5,011 nucleotides of DNA, from contig DNFZ01000119.1 in the NCBI GenBank assembly GCA_003486785.1, positions 763 to 5,773 of the forward strand, read 5' to 3'. A program made the translations under genes and the position numbers. Positions within the stretch are counted from its first letter, which is position 1. Every line of letters starts with the position of its first letter. This document shows positions 1-5,007 of this stretch, in pieces. Origin of the DNA: Clostridiales bacterium. GTDB taxonomy: Bacteria; Bacillota; Clostridia; Christensenellales; CAG-138. The notes below the pieces were generated by a model that did not search any database, was not told the origin of the DNA, and saw only the letters and a program-made list of their open reading frames with translations.

Positions 1-167
1 CCCTTTCCGGCTCGCTTCCGCGGGATCGCTGGCTGCGGGATGCGGGGTACCGCCTCGTGATCAGCGGAAAATACATCGCCGTTTATCGGCTGATCGAACG
101 TACTGTCTTTGTCTATCACATCGCGCACGGGGCAAGCGACTATCCGACGCTTCTGAAAGAGATTTGA
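1..167 (+). CDS. RelE/ParE-family toxin, C-terminal fragment cut by window edge
   Basis: Reading from base 3 gives 54 residues ending at a TGA at 165-167. The fragment has the C-terminal signature of type II toxin-antitoxin toxins of the RelE/ParE superfamily (plasmid stabilisation family). A GYRLVISGKYIAVYRL stretch forms the central beta strands, followed by a strand with an aromatic-hydrophobic pattern (TVFVYHIAHG), then SDYPTLLKEI, which matches the usual 'I.H..RDY..LL' ending. Complete members have about 90-110 residues, so roughly the first half lies left of the window. The family acts in the cytoplasm, either as a ribosome-dependent mRNA endonuclease (RelE branch) or as a gyrase poison (ParE branch). 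The fragment does not decide which. The antitoxin is usually immediately upstream and cannot be seen. No good terminator follows. The assignment rests on motif pattern only. Confidence 0.75.
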   Translation, partial: LSGSLPRDRWLRDAGYRLVISGKYIAVYRLIERTVFVYHIAHGASDYPTLLKEI

Positions 168-169
168 TG

Positions 170-225
170 TTCTCCACACCTTTATCCACCATTGTGGATA
201 ACTTTAGTGGAGGGGTTGTGGAAAG
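170..225. other. Cluster of four DnaA-box-like 9-mers
   Basis: Compared with the consensus DnaA box TTATCCACA, the following are seen: TTCTCCACA at 170-178 on the plus strand (8/9), TTATCCACC at 182-190 on the plus strand (8/9), a perfect TTATCCACA on the minus strand at 193-201, and CTTTCCACA on the minus strand at 217-225 (7/9). The middle two form a perfect dyad, TTATCCAC-CATT-GTGGATAA (182-201). The cluster lies just after the toxin stop and about 170 bases beyond the stop of the DUF1292 gene. It could be a DnaA-binding regulatory site, an accessory or relic origin element, or the operator of an unrelated dimeric repressor. Neither dnaA nor dnaN is nearby, so it is not called as oriC. Confidence 0.45.
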
Positions 226-337
226 CGCGTTTTCCCTTGTGCTGGGGCAAAAACGAACCCCAACATCCTGTGGTTGAGACCGATTTTTGGCACTTTGAAC
301 CACAATAAGTAGGAATCATTCTCGCTCGAATTGTAAG

Positions 338-368
338 AAAAAACCCGCAGGCATTTCTGCCGCGGGTT
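338..368 (-). terminator. Intrinsic terminator of the DUF1292 gene
   Basis: Read on the minus strand, AACCCGC plus GGCA pairs with TGCC plus GCGGGTT around a GAAA tetraloop, giving an 11-bp stem with one bulged base. It is followed directly by a U run and then CUU. It begins 28 bases after the TAG/TAA-side end of the DUF1292 gene (stop at 397-399), a normal position for a Rho-independent terminator. The plus-strand version is followed by TTTATGGGTTTT, so the element could also stop transcription from the toxin side. Confidence 0.85.
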
Positions 369-396
369 TATGGGTTTTGCTTCCGTTGACGGAGGG

Positions 397-771
397 TTAT
401 TTCTTTTCTTCTTCGCCTTCGTCTTCGTCATCTTCGTCGTCTTCGTCGTCTTCGTCTTCCATGGCTTCAAAGCGTTCTTCCACGATCTTGGTCAAGGCAT
501 CCATCTTATCCTCGTCAGCGGGGAGAAACTCTTCATACTCGCCGTTGACGACGATCTTCATGATATAGACCTCTGCGCCGTGCTCATGATCGTGATCATG
601 TTTGTCTTCGCATGCTTCGTCGTCACACGAACAGCCGCAGCCGCAGCCGCTCTCGGGATCGATGAGCACCGCGTACTCCTGATCTTCATAATCAAAATAG
701 TCCACGATCTCAAGTTCAAACTCATTGCCCTCGTCGTCGGAAAAAACCACCAAATCGCGTTCTTCTTCCAT
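397..771 (-). CDS. DUF1292 (YrzB-like) protein with Cys/His-rich loop and acidic tail
   Basis: This is a small acidic protein of 124 residues. The N-terminus (RDLVVFSDDEGNEFELEIVD, then YEDQEYAVLIDPE) and the later EVYIMKIVVNGEYEEFLPA match the DUF1292 pattern of Firmicutes, where the family's function is unknown. An in-frame GTG exists at 783, but the Shine-Dalgarno-like AAAGGTGG (787-780) overlaps it and sits 8 nt before the ATG at 771, so the ATG is chosen. Between the two conserved parts lies a loop (residues 43-64) with Cys 43, 45, 47, 49 and 54 and His 58, 60, 62 and 64, which looks able to bind a soft metal such as zinc. The C-terminus (105-122) is nearly all Asp/Glu and comes from a 9-bp tandem repeat. 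No signal peptide or membrane segment is seen, so it is presumably cytoplasmic. It is monocistronic, with its own promoter and terminator. A link to metal handling is inference only. Confidence 0.88.
   Translation of the reverse strand: MEEERDLVVFSDDEGNEFELEIVDYFDYEDQEYAVLIDPESGCGCGCSCDDEACEDKHDHDHEHGAEVYIMKIVVNGEYEEFLPADEDKMDALTKIVEERFEAMEDEDDEDDEDDEDEGEEEKK
422..457. repeat. 9-bp tandem repeat (4 units) inside the DUF1292 gene
   Basis: Four consecutive units TCTTCGTCN (422-430, 431-439, 440-448, 449-457) differ only at the last base. On the minus strand they encode the Asp/Asp/Glu run of the acidic tail. Because units are a multiple of three bases, slippage would change tail length without breaking the frame. 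Confidence 0.8.
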
Positions 772-779
772 GCGGTTCA

Positions 780-787
780 CCACCTTT
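780..787 (-). promoter_or_regulatory. Ribosome binding site that fixes the DUF1292 start
   Basis: On the minus strand AAAGGTGG differs by one base from the ideal AAAGGAGG and lies 8 nt before the ATG at 771. It overlaps the upstream GTG candidate (783-781), which argues against that GTG being the start. Confidence 0.7.
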
Positions 788-815
788 ACATTTCTGCCTG
801 TTTTCAGGTCAATTT

Positions 816-844
816 ATTCTACCGTATTTCACCGGCAAGCACAA
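816..844 (-). promoter_or_regulatory. Candidate sigma-A promoter of the DUF1292 gene
   Basis: On the minus strand a -35-like TTGTGC (844-839, 3/6) is separated by 17 bp from a -10 TAGAAT (821-816, 5/6). Transcription would begin near 809, giving a short leader of about 38 nt that includes the CCTG-TTTT-CAGG mini-hairpin at 797-808. The -35 is poor, so the call is tentative. Confidence 0.45.
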
Positions 845-921
845 GAAAGGAAACGTGAGTTTGTTACGTACAAATGATGGCGAACGCTTTATTTTTGCCG
901 GTCTTGTTCGAAAATGGTCAA

Positions 922-940
922 AAGCAAGCACTATTTGCTT
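922..940. promoter_or_regulatory. Small dyad upstream of the regulator promoter (possible operator)
   Basis: AAGCAA (922-927) and TTGCTT (935-940) form a perfect 6-bp inverted repeat with a 7-nt centre. It lies about 40 bases upstream of the candidate -35 of the regulator gene, a place suited to an activator or autoregulatory site. It is short enough to be chance. The rest of the 356-base spacer (772-1127) holds the two facing promoter regions and AT-rich sequence; no RNA gene or riboswitch was recognised. Confidence 0.25.
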
Positions 941-977
941 CAAAACTGCCGTCTATTGCGAGGGCTCTCAAAATTTT

Positions 978-1007
978 TTGGCATCTGCTTTTGATTTATG
1001 CTACAAT
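978..1007 (+). promoter_or_regulatory. Candidate upstream promoter of the regulator-ygeY unit
   Basis: TTGGCA (978-983) and TACAAT (1002-1007) are separated by 18 bp, and a TG one base before the -10 (TGCTACAAT) gives an extended -10. Each hexamer matches consensus at five of six positions. Transcription would start near 1014 and leave an AT-rich leader of about 114 nt before the regulator start at 1128. Confidence 0.6.
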
Positions 1008-1075
1008 AAAATTAATATTTAGAGCACGTGAACAAAAAATATTTGAGGCTTCATAAAATATATTTGTTTTCCTGC

Positions 1076-1104
1076 TTGTTTTTTCGTTTTGATCTGTATA
1101 TTAT
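1076..1104 (+). promoter_or_regulatory. Candidate second, proximal promoter of the regulator
   Basis: TTGTTT (1076-1081) and TATTAT (1099-1104) are separated by exactly 17 bp. Transcription from here would begin near 1111 and give a leader of only about 17 nt that still contains the ribosome binding site. The region is T-rich, so chance matches are likely. Confidence 0.35.
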
Positions 1105-1127
1105 GGATAAGGAAGAGGGTTCGCGTC

Positions 1128-1757
1128 ATGGATTTGGAATTTTTGCAGCGGCTTGCAAAGGCCATTACCGCGGAATTCGGCGAGAGCAGCGAAGTCGTCG
1201 TACACGACATCTCCGGCGACGATACGGAGCACACGATCGTTGCGATTGAGAACGGGCACGTTTCCCACCGCCAGGCAGGCGGCAGCGCCTCCCGCGTGGT
1301 GCTCGAGGCGATTCAGCGCAAGAACGACCCCACACTCGTGGACGAGCTTGGTTACCTCACCAAAACACGGGACGGCAGGGTGCTCAAATCCAGCACCGTC
1401 TATCTGCGCGATGGCGCGGGCGTAATCGAGGGCGTGCTCTCCATCAACTACGACATCACCGAGCTTCTCATGGCGGAGCGGGCGATTTCCTCCGTGCTCC
1501 ACCACAACAGCGAGCCGACCCTGCCCGAGCGCATCCCGCAGAACGTAAACGACCTGCTGGACGATCTCATCGAACAGAGCGTCGCCATCGTCGGCAAGCC
1601 CGTTGCGATGATGACCAAGGAGGACAAGATCGCAGCGATCCAGTTCCTCTATCAGTCCGGCGCGTTTCTCGTGACCAAGAGCGGCGACAAGGTGTCGAAA
1701 TATTTCGGCATCAGCAAATACACCCTTTACTCCTATATCGACGCAAAAAAAGACTGA
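1128..1757 (+). CDS. YheO/DauR-type transcriptional regulator (PAS-like domain + HTH)
   Basis: The product is a 209-residue cytoplasmic DNA-binding regulator. Residues 1 to about 118 match the YheO-like PAS domain: EVVVHDIS near the start, GGSASRVVLEAI in the middle, and the family's hallmark GVLSINYDIT at 102-111. Residues about 140-207 match the HTH_22 domain of DauR-like proteins, with MTKEDKIAAIQFLYQSGAF followed by the recognition part VSKYFGISKYTLYSYI (189-204). The length is typical of the family. An in-frame TTG at 1089 would add 13 residues, but the AAGGAAGAGGG at 1109-1119 fits the ATG at 1128. DauR of Pseudomonas represses D-arginine catabolism, and homologues commonly sit beside the amino-acid or ureide genes they control. 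Here ygeY follows after 55 nt in the same direction, so it probably senses a metabolite of that pathway. Ligand and sign of control are unknown. Confidence 0.88.
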   Translation: MDLEFLQRLAKAITAEFGESSEVVVHDISGDDTEHTIVAIENGHVSHRQAGGSASRVVLEAIQRKNDPTLVDELGYLTKTRDGRVLKSSTVYLRDGAGVIEGVLSINYDITELLMAERAISSVLHHNSEPTLPERIPQNVNDLLDDLIEQSVAIVGKPVAMMTKEDKIAAIQFLYQSGAFLVTKSGDKVSKYFGISKYTLYSYIDAKKD

Positions 1758-1760
1758 CCC

Positions 1761-1780
1761 CGGCCCGCATGCTGCGGCCG
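1761..1780. other. GC-rich hairpin between regulator and ygeY
   Basis: CGGCC (1761-1765) pairs with GGCCG (1776-1780), with an inner GC/GC pair, one bulged C and an ATGCT loop. No U run follows, so it is not a classical terminator. In a 55-nt gap within a probable operon it could act as an RNA processing or stability element. Other foldings using the palindrome GGCCGCGGCC (1776-1785) compete with it. Confidence 0.3.
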
Positions 1781-1812
1781 CGGCCACAGCAGAAGAAAGG
1801 AAGTCTAGCACT

Positions 1813-3186
1813 ATGGATACCAGCAAGGTCAAGCAGGCGGCGCAGGCCTACGAGAAGCAGATGACAAAATTCCTCCGCGATCTGATCGCGATTCCCAGCG
1901 AGAGCTGCGAGGAGGAGGGCGTCATTCGCCGCACCATTCAGGAGATGGAAGCGCTCGGCTTTGACAAGGCCGAAATCGATCCCGAAGGAAATGCCCTCGG
2001 CTGGATGGGCACCGGAGATAAGATCATCGCCTTCGACGGCCACATCGACACCGTCGGCATCGGCAATATCAGCAACTGGGAGAAAGACCCCTACGAAGGC
2101 TATGAGACCGACGATGTGATCTATGGCCGCGGCGGGTCCGATCAGGAGGGCGGCATCGTTTCCGCTGTCTACGGCGCAAAGATCATGAAAGACCTCGGCC
2201 TGATTCCGGAAAGCTATAAAATCCTCGTGACGGCCACCGTGCAGGAAGAGGATTGCGACGGCCTCTGCTGGCAGTATATCCACAACGAAGACAAGATCAA
2301 GCCCGAGTTCGTCGTCTCCACCGAGCCGACCGACGGCGGCATCTATCGCGGACACCGCGGCCGCATGGAGATCCGCGTGGACGTCAAGGGCATCTCCTGC
2401 CACGGCAGCGCGCCCGAGCGCGGCGACAACGCGATCTATAAGATGGCGGATATCCTCAAGGACGTCGAAGCACTCAACGCCAACGGCTGCGAAGACAAGG
2501 ACGAAATCAAGGGTCTTTGCAAGATGCTCGATCCCCAGTTTAACCCCAACCACTACGAAGACGCGCAGTTCCTTGGAAGAGGCACCTGCACCGTCTCACA
2601 GATTTTCTTCACCAGCCCCTCCCGCTGCGCCGTTGCGGACAGCTGCTCGATCTCGATCGACCGCCGCATGACCGCCGGTGAAACCTGGGAAAGCTGCCTG
2701 AAGGAGATCGAAAACCTGCCCGCCTGCAAAAAGCACGGCGCGGTGGTGAGCATGTACATGTACGATCGTCCCGCCTGGACGGGTCTCGTGTACGAAACCG
2801 AATGCTATTTTCCGACATGGATCAATAAAGAAACCGCCGGCCACGTGCAGGCCGTTGCCGACGCGCACAAGGCGCTCTACGGCGAAAAGCGCATAGGGCC
2901 CGACGGCGCGATGCATCTGCGCAACCGCCCGCTGATCGACAAATGGACGTTCTCCACCAACGGCGTCGCCATCCAGGGCCGCTACGGCATTCCTTGCGTC
3001 GGCTTCGGCCCCGGTGCGGAAAGCCAGGCGCACGCGCCCAACGAGATCACCTGGAAGCAGGATCTCGTGACCTGCGCGGCGGTCTATGCGCTGATTCCCT
3101 CTATGTATAAAGGCAAGGGCGATGAGGATGTCTGCCAGTTCCGCGCGGGCGGCACGGACACAACCTCGGACAAGTCCGCCTGCTGA
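1813..3186 (+). CDS. ygeY: YgeY-family M20 metallohydrolase (selenium-metabolism-linked)
   Basis: The protein has 457 residues and belongs to the M20/DapE-ArgE family of two-zinc amidohydrolases. Expected ligands are present: HID at 77-79, Asp110 in GRGGSDQEGG, the general-base pair Glu145-Glu146 in QEED, Glu171 in STEPTDGG, and His407 in AHAPNE. His197 in CHGSAPERGDNA belongs to the lid/dimerisation domain (about 180-300). AAAGGAAG at 1796-1803 supports the ATG. E. coli YgeY is about 403 residues; the extra length here includes a polar tail (about 433-457) ending in Cys. There are 16 cysteines. YgeY is known from clusters with selenium-dependent molybdenum hydroxylases, purine breakdown and YgeW/YgeX. 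It is expected to cleave an amide or ureide bond of a carbamoylated amino-acid intermediate; I infer this from context. DapE- or ArgE-like activity is the alternative. It probably shares the regulator's transcript. Confidence 0.92.
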   Translation: MDTSKVKQAAQAYEKQMTKFLRDLIAIPSESCEEEGVIRRTIQEMEALGFDKAEIDPEGNALGWMGTGDKIIAFDGHIDTVGIGNISNWEKDPYEGYETDDVIYGRGGSDQEGGIVSAVYGAKIMKDLGLIPESYKILVTATVQEEDCDGLCWQYIHNEDKIKPEFVVSTEPTDGGIYRGHRGRMEIRVDVKGISCHGSAPERGDNAIYKMADILKDVEALNANGCEDKDEIKGLCKMLDPQFNPNHYEDAQFLGRGTCTVSQIFFTSPSRCAVADSCSISIDRRMTAGETWESCLKEIENLPACKKHGAVVSMYMYDRPAWTGLVYETECYFPTWINKETAGHVQAVADAHKALYGEKRIGPDGAMHLRNRPLIDKWTFSTNGVAIQGRYGIPCVGFGPGAESQAHAPNEITWKQDLVTCAAVYALIPSMYKGKGDEDVCQFRAGGTDTTSDKSAC

Positions 3187-3197
3187 TTGGGTGCGAT

Positions 3198-3234
3198 ATG
3201 CAGAGCGGGCTAAAACCCGCTCTGCATTTGTTTT
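3198..3234 (+). terminator. Intrinsic terminator between ygeY and ygeW
   Basis: ATGCAGAGCGGG (3198-3209) and CCCGCTCTGCAT (3216-3227) form a perfect 12-bp stem with a CTAAAA loop, followed by TTTGTTTT. It starts 12 bases after the ygeY stop. It should end or strongly reduce transcription before ygeW, so ygeW depends on read-through or on its own promoter. A weak candidate promoter lies just downstream: TTGAAC (3240-3245), 19-bp spacer, TACAAC (3265-3270). Confidence 0.85.
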
Positions 3235-3280
3235 CTGATTTGAACAAACAAAGAAGCCACCAGTTACAACAAGAAAATTT

Positions 3281-3285
3281 AGGAG
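3281..3285 (+). promoter_or_regulatory. Ribosome binding site of ygeW
   Basis: AGGAG lies 7 nt before the ATG at 3293. It is a near-ideal Shine-Dalgarno sequence and supports that start, implying efficient translation independent of ygeY. Confidence 0.75.
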
Positions 3286-3292
3286 TGAGTTT

Positions 3293-4504
3293 ATGGGTAA
3301 AAAAGAAGACATCAAGCAGTTCACCAAGGAGCTGGAAAGCCTGAAGTTTGACGGCATGTATGAAGGCGACTTTTTTCTGACGTGGGAAAAATCGCGTGAC
3401 GAGCTGGACGCGGTGTTCACCGTTGCCAACGCGCTTAGGAACCTCCGCGAGCGCAACATCTCCACGAAGATCTTCGACTCCGGCCTCGGCGTCTCCCTCT
3501 TTCGCGACAACAGCACGCGCACGCGTTTCTCGTTTGCATCCGCCTGCAACCTTTTAGGCCTCGAAGTCCAAGATCTCGACGAAGGCAAGAGCCAGATTGC
3601 ACACGGCGAAACCGTCCGCGAAACCGCCAACATGATCAGCTTTATGGCGGACGTCATCGGCATTCGCGACGATATGTACATCGGCAAAGGCAACGCCTAT
3701 ATGCACGAGGTTGTCGACTCCGTCAAGCAGGGCAACATCGACGGCGTGCTTGAGCAAAAGCCCACCCTGGTCAACCTCCAGTGCGACATCGACCACCCGA
3801 CGCAGTGCATGGCCGACATGGCGCATGTCATCCGCGAGCTCGGCGGCGTGGAAAACCTCAAGGGCAAGAAGATCGCCATGACTTGGGCCTACAGCCCCAG
3901 CTACGGCAAGCCGCTGTCCGTCCCGCAGGGCGTCATCGGCCTGTTCACCCGCTTTGGTATGGACGTTGTTCTGGCACATCCGGAAGGATATGAGGTTATG
4001 GACGACGTGATCAACGTTGCCAAGCGCCAGTCGCAAGAAAGCGGCGGCAAGTTCACCGTTACCAACAGCATGGCGGAAGCGTTCAAAGACGCTGACATCG
4101 TGTATCCCAAGAGCTGGGCGCCGTTTAAGGCGATGGAAGAGCGCACGGAGCTTTACGGCAACGGCGACAGCGACGGCATCAAGGCGCTTGAAAAGAAGCT
4201 ACTCAAGCAGAACGCCGAGCACAAGGATTGGGAATGCACCGAAGAGCTGATGGCAAAGACCAAGGACGGCAAGGCGCTCTACCTGCACTGCCTGCCCGCC
4301 GACATCACGGGCGTGAGCTGCGAAGCGGGCGAAGTCGCCGCAACGGTCTTTGACCGCTACCGCGATCCGCTCTACAAGCAGGCTTCCTTCAAGCCGTACA
4401 TCATCGCGGCAATGATCTTCCTCGCGAAGGTCAAGGACCCCGCCGCCATGCTCAAAAAGCTGGAGAAAGCCGCCGTGGAACGTCATCTGGGTCTGGAAGA
4501 CTAA
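3293..4504 (+). CDS. ygeW: YgeW-type knotted carbamoyltransferase
   Basis: The protein has 403 residues, close to E. coli YgeW (about 396), and belongs to the aspartate/ornithine transcarbamylase superfamily. The carbamoyl-phosphate site is clear: FRDNSTRTRFSF with STRTR at 74-78, DIDHPTQ with HPTQ at 168-171, and HCLPAD at 332-337. The following VSCEAGEV and the ending YKQASFKPYIIAAMI are typical of YgeW. E. coli YgeW has been described as a knotted, ancestral catabolic transcarbamylase whose structure resembles acetylornithine transcarbamylase. It was not active like an ordinary ornithine or aspartate enzyme. The likely role is therefore catabolic: transfer of a carbamoyl group from a ureido compound to phosphate, giving carbamoyl phosphate for ATP formation by carbamate kinase. 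This is inference, and the substrate is unknown. It is cytoplasmic, probably trimeric. It follows ygeY by 106 nt, separated by a terminator. Biosynthetic argF is the main alternative, but the context and length fit YgeW better. Confidence 0.93.
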   Translation: MGKKEDIKQFTKELESLKFDGMYEGDFFLTWEKSRDELDAVFTVANALRNLRERNISTKIFDSGLGVSLFRDNSTRTRFSFASACNLLGLEVQDLDEGKSQIAHGETVRETANMISFMADVIGIRDDMYIGKGNAYMHEVVDSVKQGNIDGVLEQKPTLVNLQCDIDHPTQCMADMAHVIRELGGVENLKGKKIAMTWAYSPSYGKPLSVPQGVIGLFTRFGMDVVLAHPEGYEVMDDVINVAKRQSQESGGKFTVTNSMAEAFKDADIVYPKSWAPFKAMEERTELYGNGDSDGIKALEKKLLKQNAEHKDWECTEELMAKTKDGKALYLHCLPADITGVSCEAGEVAATVFDRYRDPLYKQASFKPYIIAAMIFLAKVKDPAAMLKKLEKAAVERHLGLED

Positions 4505-4532
4505 TACCAAACCACATAACACATAACGCAAC

Positions 4533-4556
4533 AGGCGCGCCGGAGACGGCGCGCCT
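4533..4556 (+). terminator. Candidate terminator hairpin after ygeW
   Basis: AGGCGCGCC (4533-4541) and GGCGCGCCT (4548-4556) make a perfect 9-bp GC-rich stem with a GGAGAC loop, 28 bases after the ygeW stop. The tail is only TTGGTTC, so termination may be incomplete. A weak second possibility lies downstream: AACGTT/GGCGTT (4575-4580 with 4587-4592, two G-U pairs) before a T-rich stretch ending at 4600. Confidence 0.6.
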
Positions 4557-4600
4557 TGGTTCATCTGTGAAAGTAACGTTGTTGATGGCGTTTGTTTTTT

Positions 4601-4631
4601 GTGCGGGAGGATGATATCCTCCCCTACAAAG
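4601..4631. repeat. 31-bp palindromic intergenic repeat, copy 1
   Basis: The unit begins GTGCGGGAGGAT and ends CCTCCCCTACAAAG. Its core is a perfect 8-bp inverted repeat, GGGAGGAT-GAT-ATCCTCCC (4605-4623). It agrees with copy 2 at 29 of 31 positions and has the same orientation. It resembles the short REP-like palindromes beginning TGTAGGGG that I recall from intergenic regions of gut Clostridia. There is no U run, so it is unlikely to be a terminator. Confidence 0.75.
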
Positions 4632-4656
4632 ATGGATTATTTCGCATACGCGATGT

Positions 4657-4687
4657 GTGCGGAAGGATAATATCCTCCCCTACAAAG
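4657..4687. repeat. 31-bp palindromic intergenic repeat, copy 2
   Basis: This copy differs from copy 1 only at the 7th and 13th bases, both G to A. One change puts a mismatch in the stem, GGAAGGAT against ATCCTCCC. It is separated from copy 1 by 25 unrelated bases and ends 5 bases from the stop of the minus-strand gene at 4693. Confidence 0.75.
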
Positions 4688-4692
4688 CTCGA

Positions 4693-5007
4693 CTAGTTTG
4701 AGTTCTCCACCCAGATATGCAGCATTTGCAAGGACGGCCAATCCATCGTGAGCAAATACACCATTCCATCCCGCGTCACGACATAATAGGAGCTGGAAAA
4801 TGTTCTTTGTACGGCGTCGCCCGCTCTTTTGTTCTGATTCGCGTCCAAAAGAATCGGTCGTGGTTCATCAAGGTTTTGAATCGCCCAGTCATAGCAAGCG
4901 TGTTTGAGCTCGTTTTGCGCGTCTATGTGCTTCTCTCCCCATCTGGGCTCCTCCGCATATAGGCTGTATGCCCGCTCCTTCTGCTCATCGCTTAAAATGA
5001 TGTTCAT
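4693..5007 (-). CDS. Hypothetical protein, possibly 5'-truncated at window edge
   Basis: I do not recognise this gene. From the ATG at 5007 it gives 104 residues and ends with TAG at 4695-4693. The frame stays open to the window edge with only four bases beyond, so neither a ribosome binding site nor an upstream stop can be seen and the true start may lie outside. The visible part is soluble and aromatic-rich. A helical N-terminal half contains LSDEQKERAYSLYAEEPRW and ELKHACYDWAIQNL. The C-terminal half looks like beta strands: SSSYYVVTRDGMVYLLTMDW, then LQMLHIWVENSN. There is no signal peptide or membrane segment in view. GC content is about 50%, lower than the roughly 60% of ygeY and ygeW, so it may have a different history. 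It converges with ygeW across the repeat pair, so it is transcribed separately. Confidence 0.6.
   Translation of the reverse strand: MNIILSDEQKERAYSLYAEEPRWGEKHIDAQNELKHACYDWAIQNLDEPRPILLDANQNKRAGDAVQRTFSSSYYVVTRDGMVYLLTMDWPSLQMLHIWVENSN

Noticed and set aside
243..262. TGGGG/CCCCA stem as terminator of the toxin gene
   Set aside because: The stem is only five base pairs with a 10-nt loop and no following T run.
370..858. 162-residue hydrophobic open frame on the plus strand opposite the DUF1292 gene
   Set aside because: Its hydrophobicity comes from the complement of Asp/Glu codons. It lacks a ribosome binding site and lies antisense to a clearly recognised family, crossing that gene's promoter.
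874..1056. 60-residue partly hydrophobic open frame in the spacer before the regulator
   Set aside because: No ribosome binding site is seen before its ATG, and it runs through the best promoter of the region. The base composition is that of a non-coding spacer.
1014..1127. Riboswitch (for example purine-sensing) in the regulator leader
   Set aside because: No conserved core of a known riboswitch class was seen. The leader is simple AT-rich sequence without GC-rich paired helices.
1711..2553. 280-residue minus-strand open frame opposite the regulator end and ygeY start
   Set aside because: The Ala/Val/Asp/His-rich composition is typical of a codon shadow. It contradicts the M20 motifs on the plus strand.
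2596..3693. 365-residue open frame on the minus strand antisense to ygeY and ygeW
   Set aside because: Long antisense frames are common opposite GC-rich genes. It crosses two well-supported genes and the terminator hairpin, and its sequence is Arg/Ala/Ser-rich with no family pattern.
1813..4504. In-frame TGA selenocysteine codon or SECIS element in the selenium-linked genes
   Set aside because: ygeY and ygeW read through as normal full-length frames with normal stops. No truncation at a TGA followed by homologous sequence was found.
4601..4687. Two repeats with a 25-bp spacer as a mini CRISPR array
   Set aside because: There are only two copies and no cas genes or leader. The repeats carry a full 8-bp palindrome with a 3-nt loop and fit a REP-like element better.
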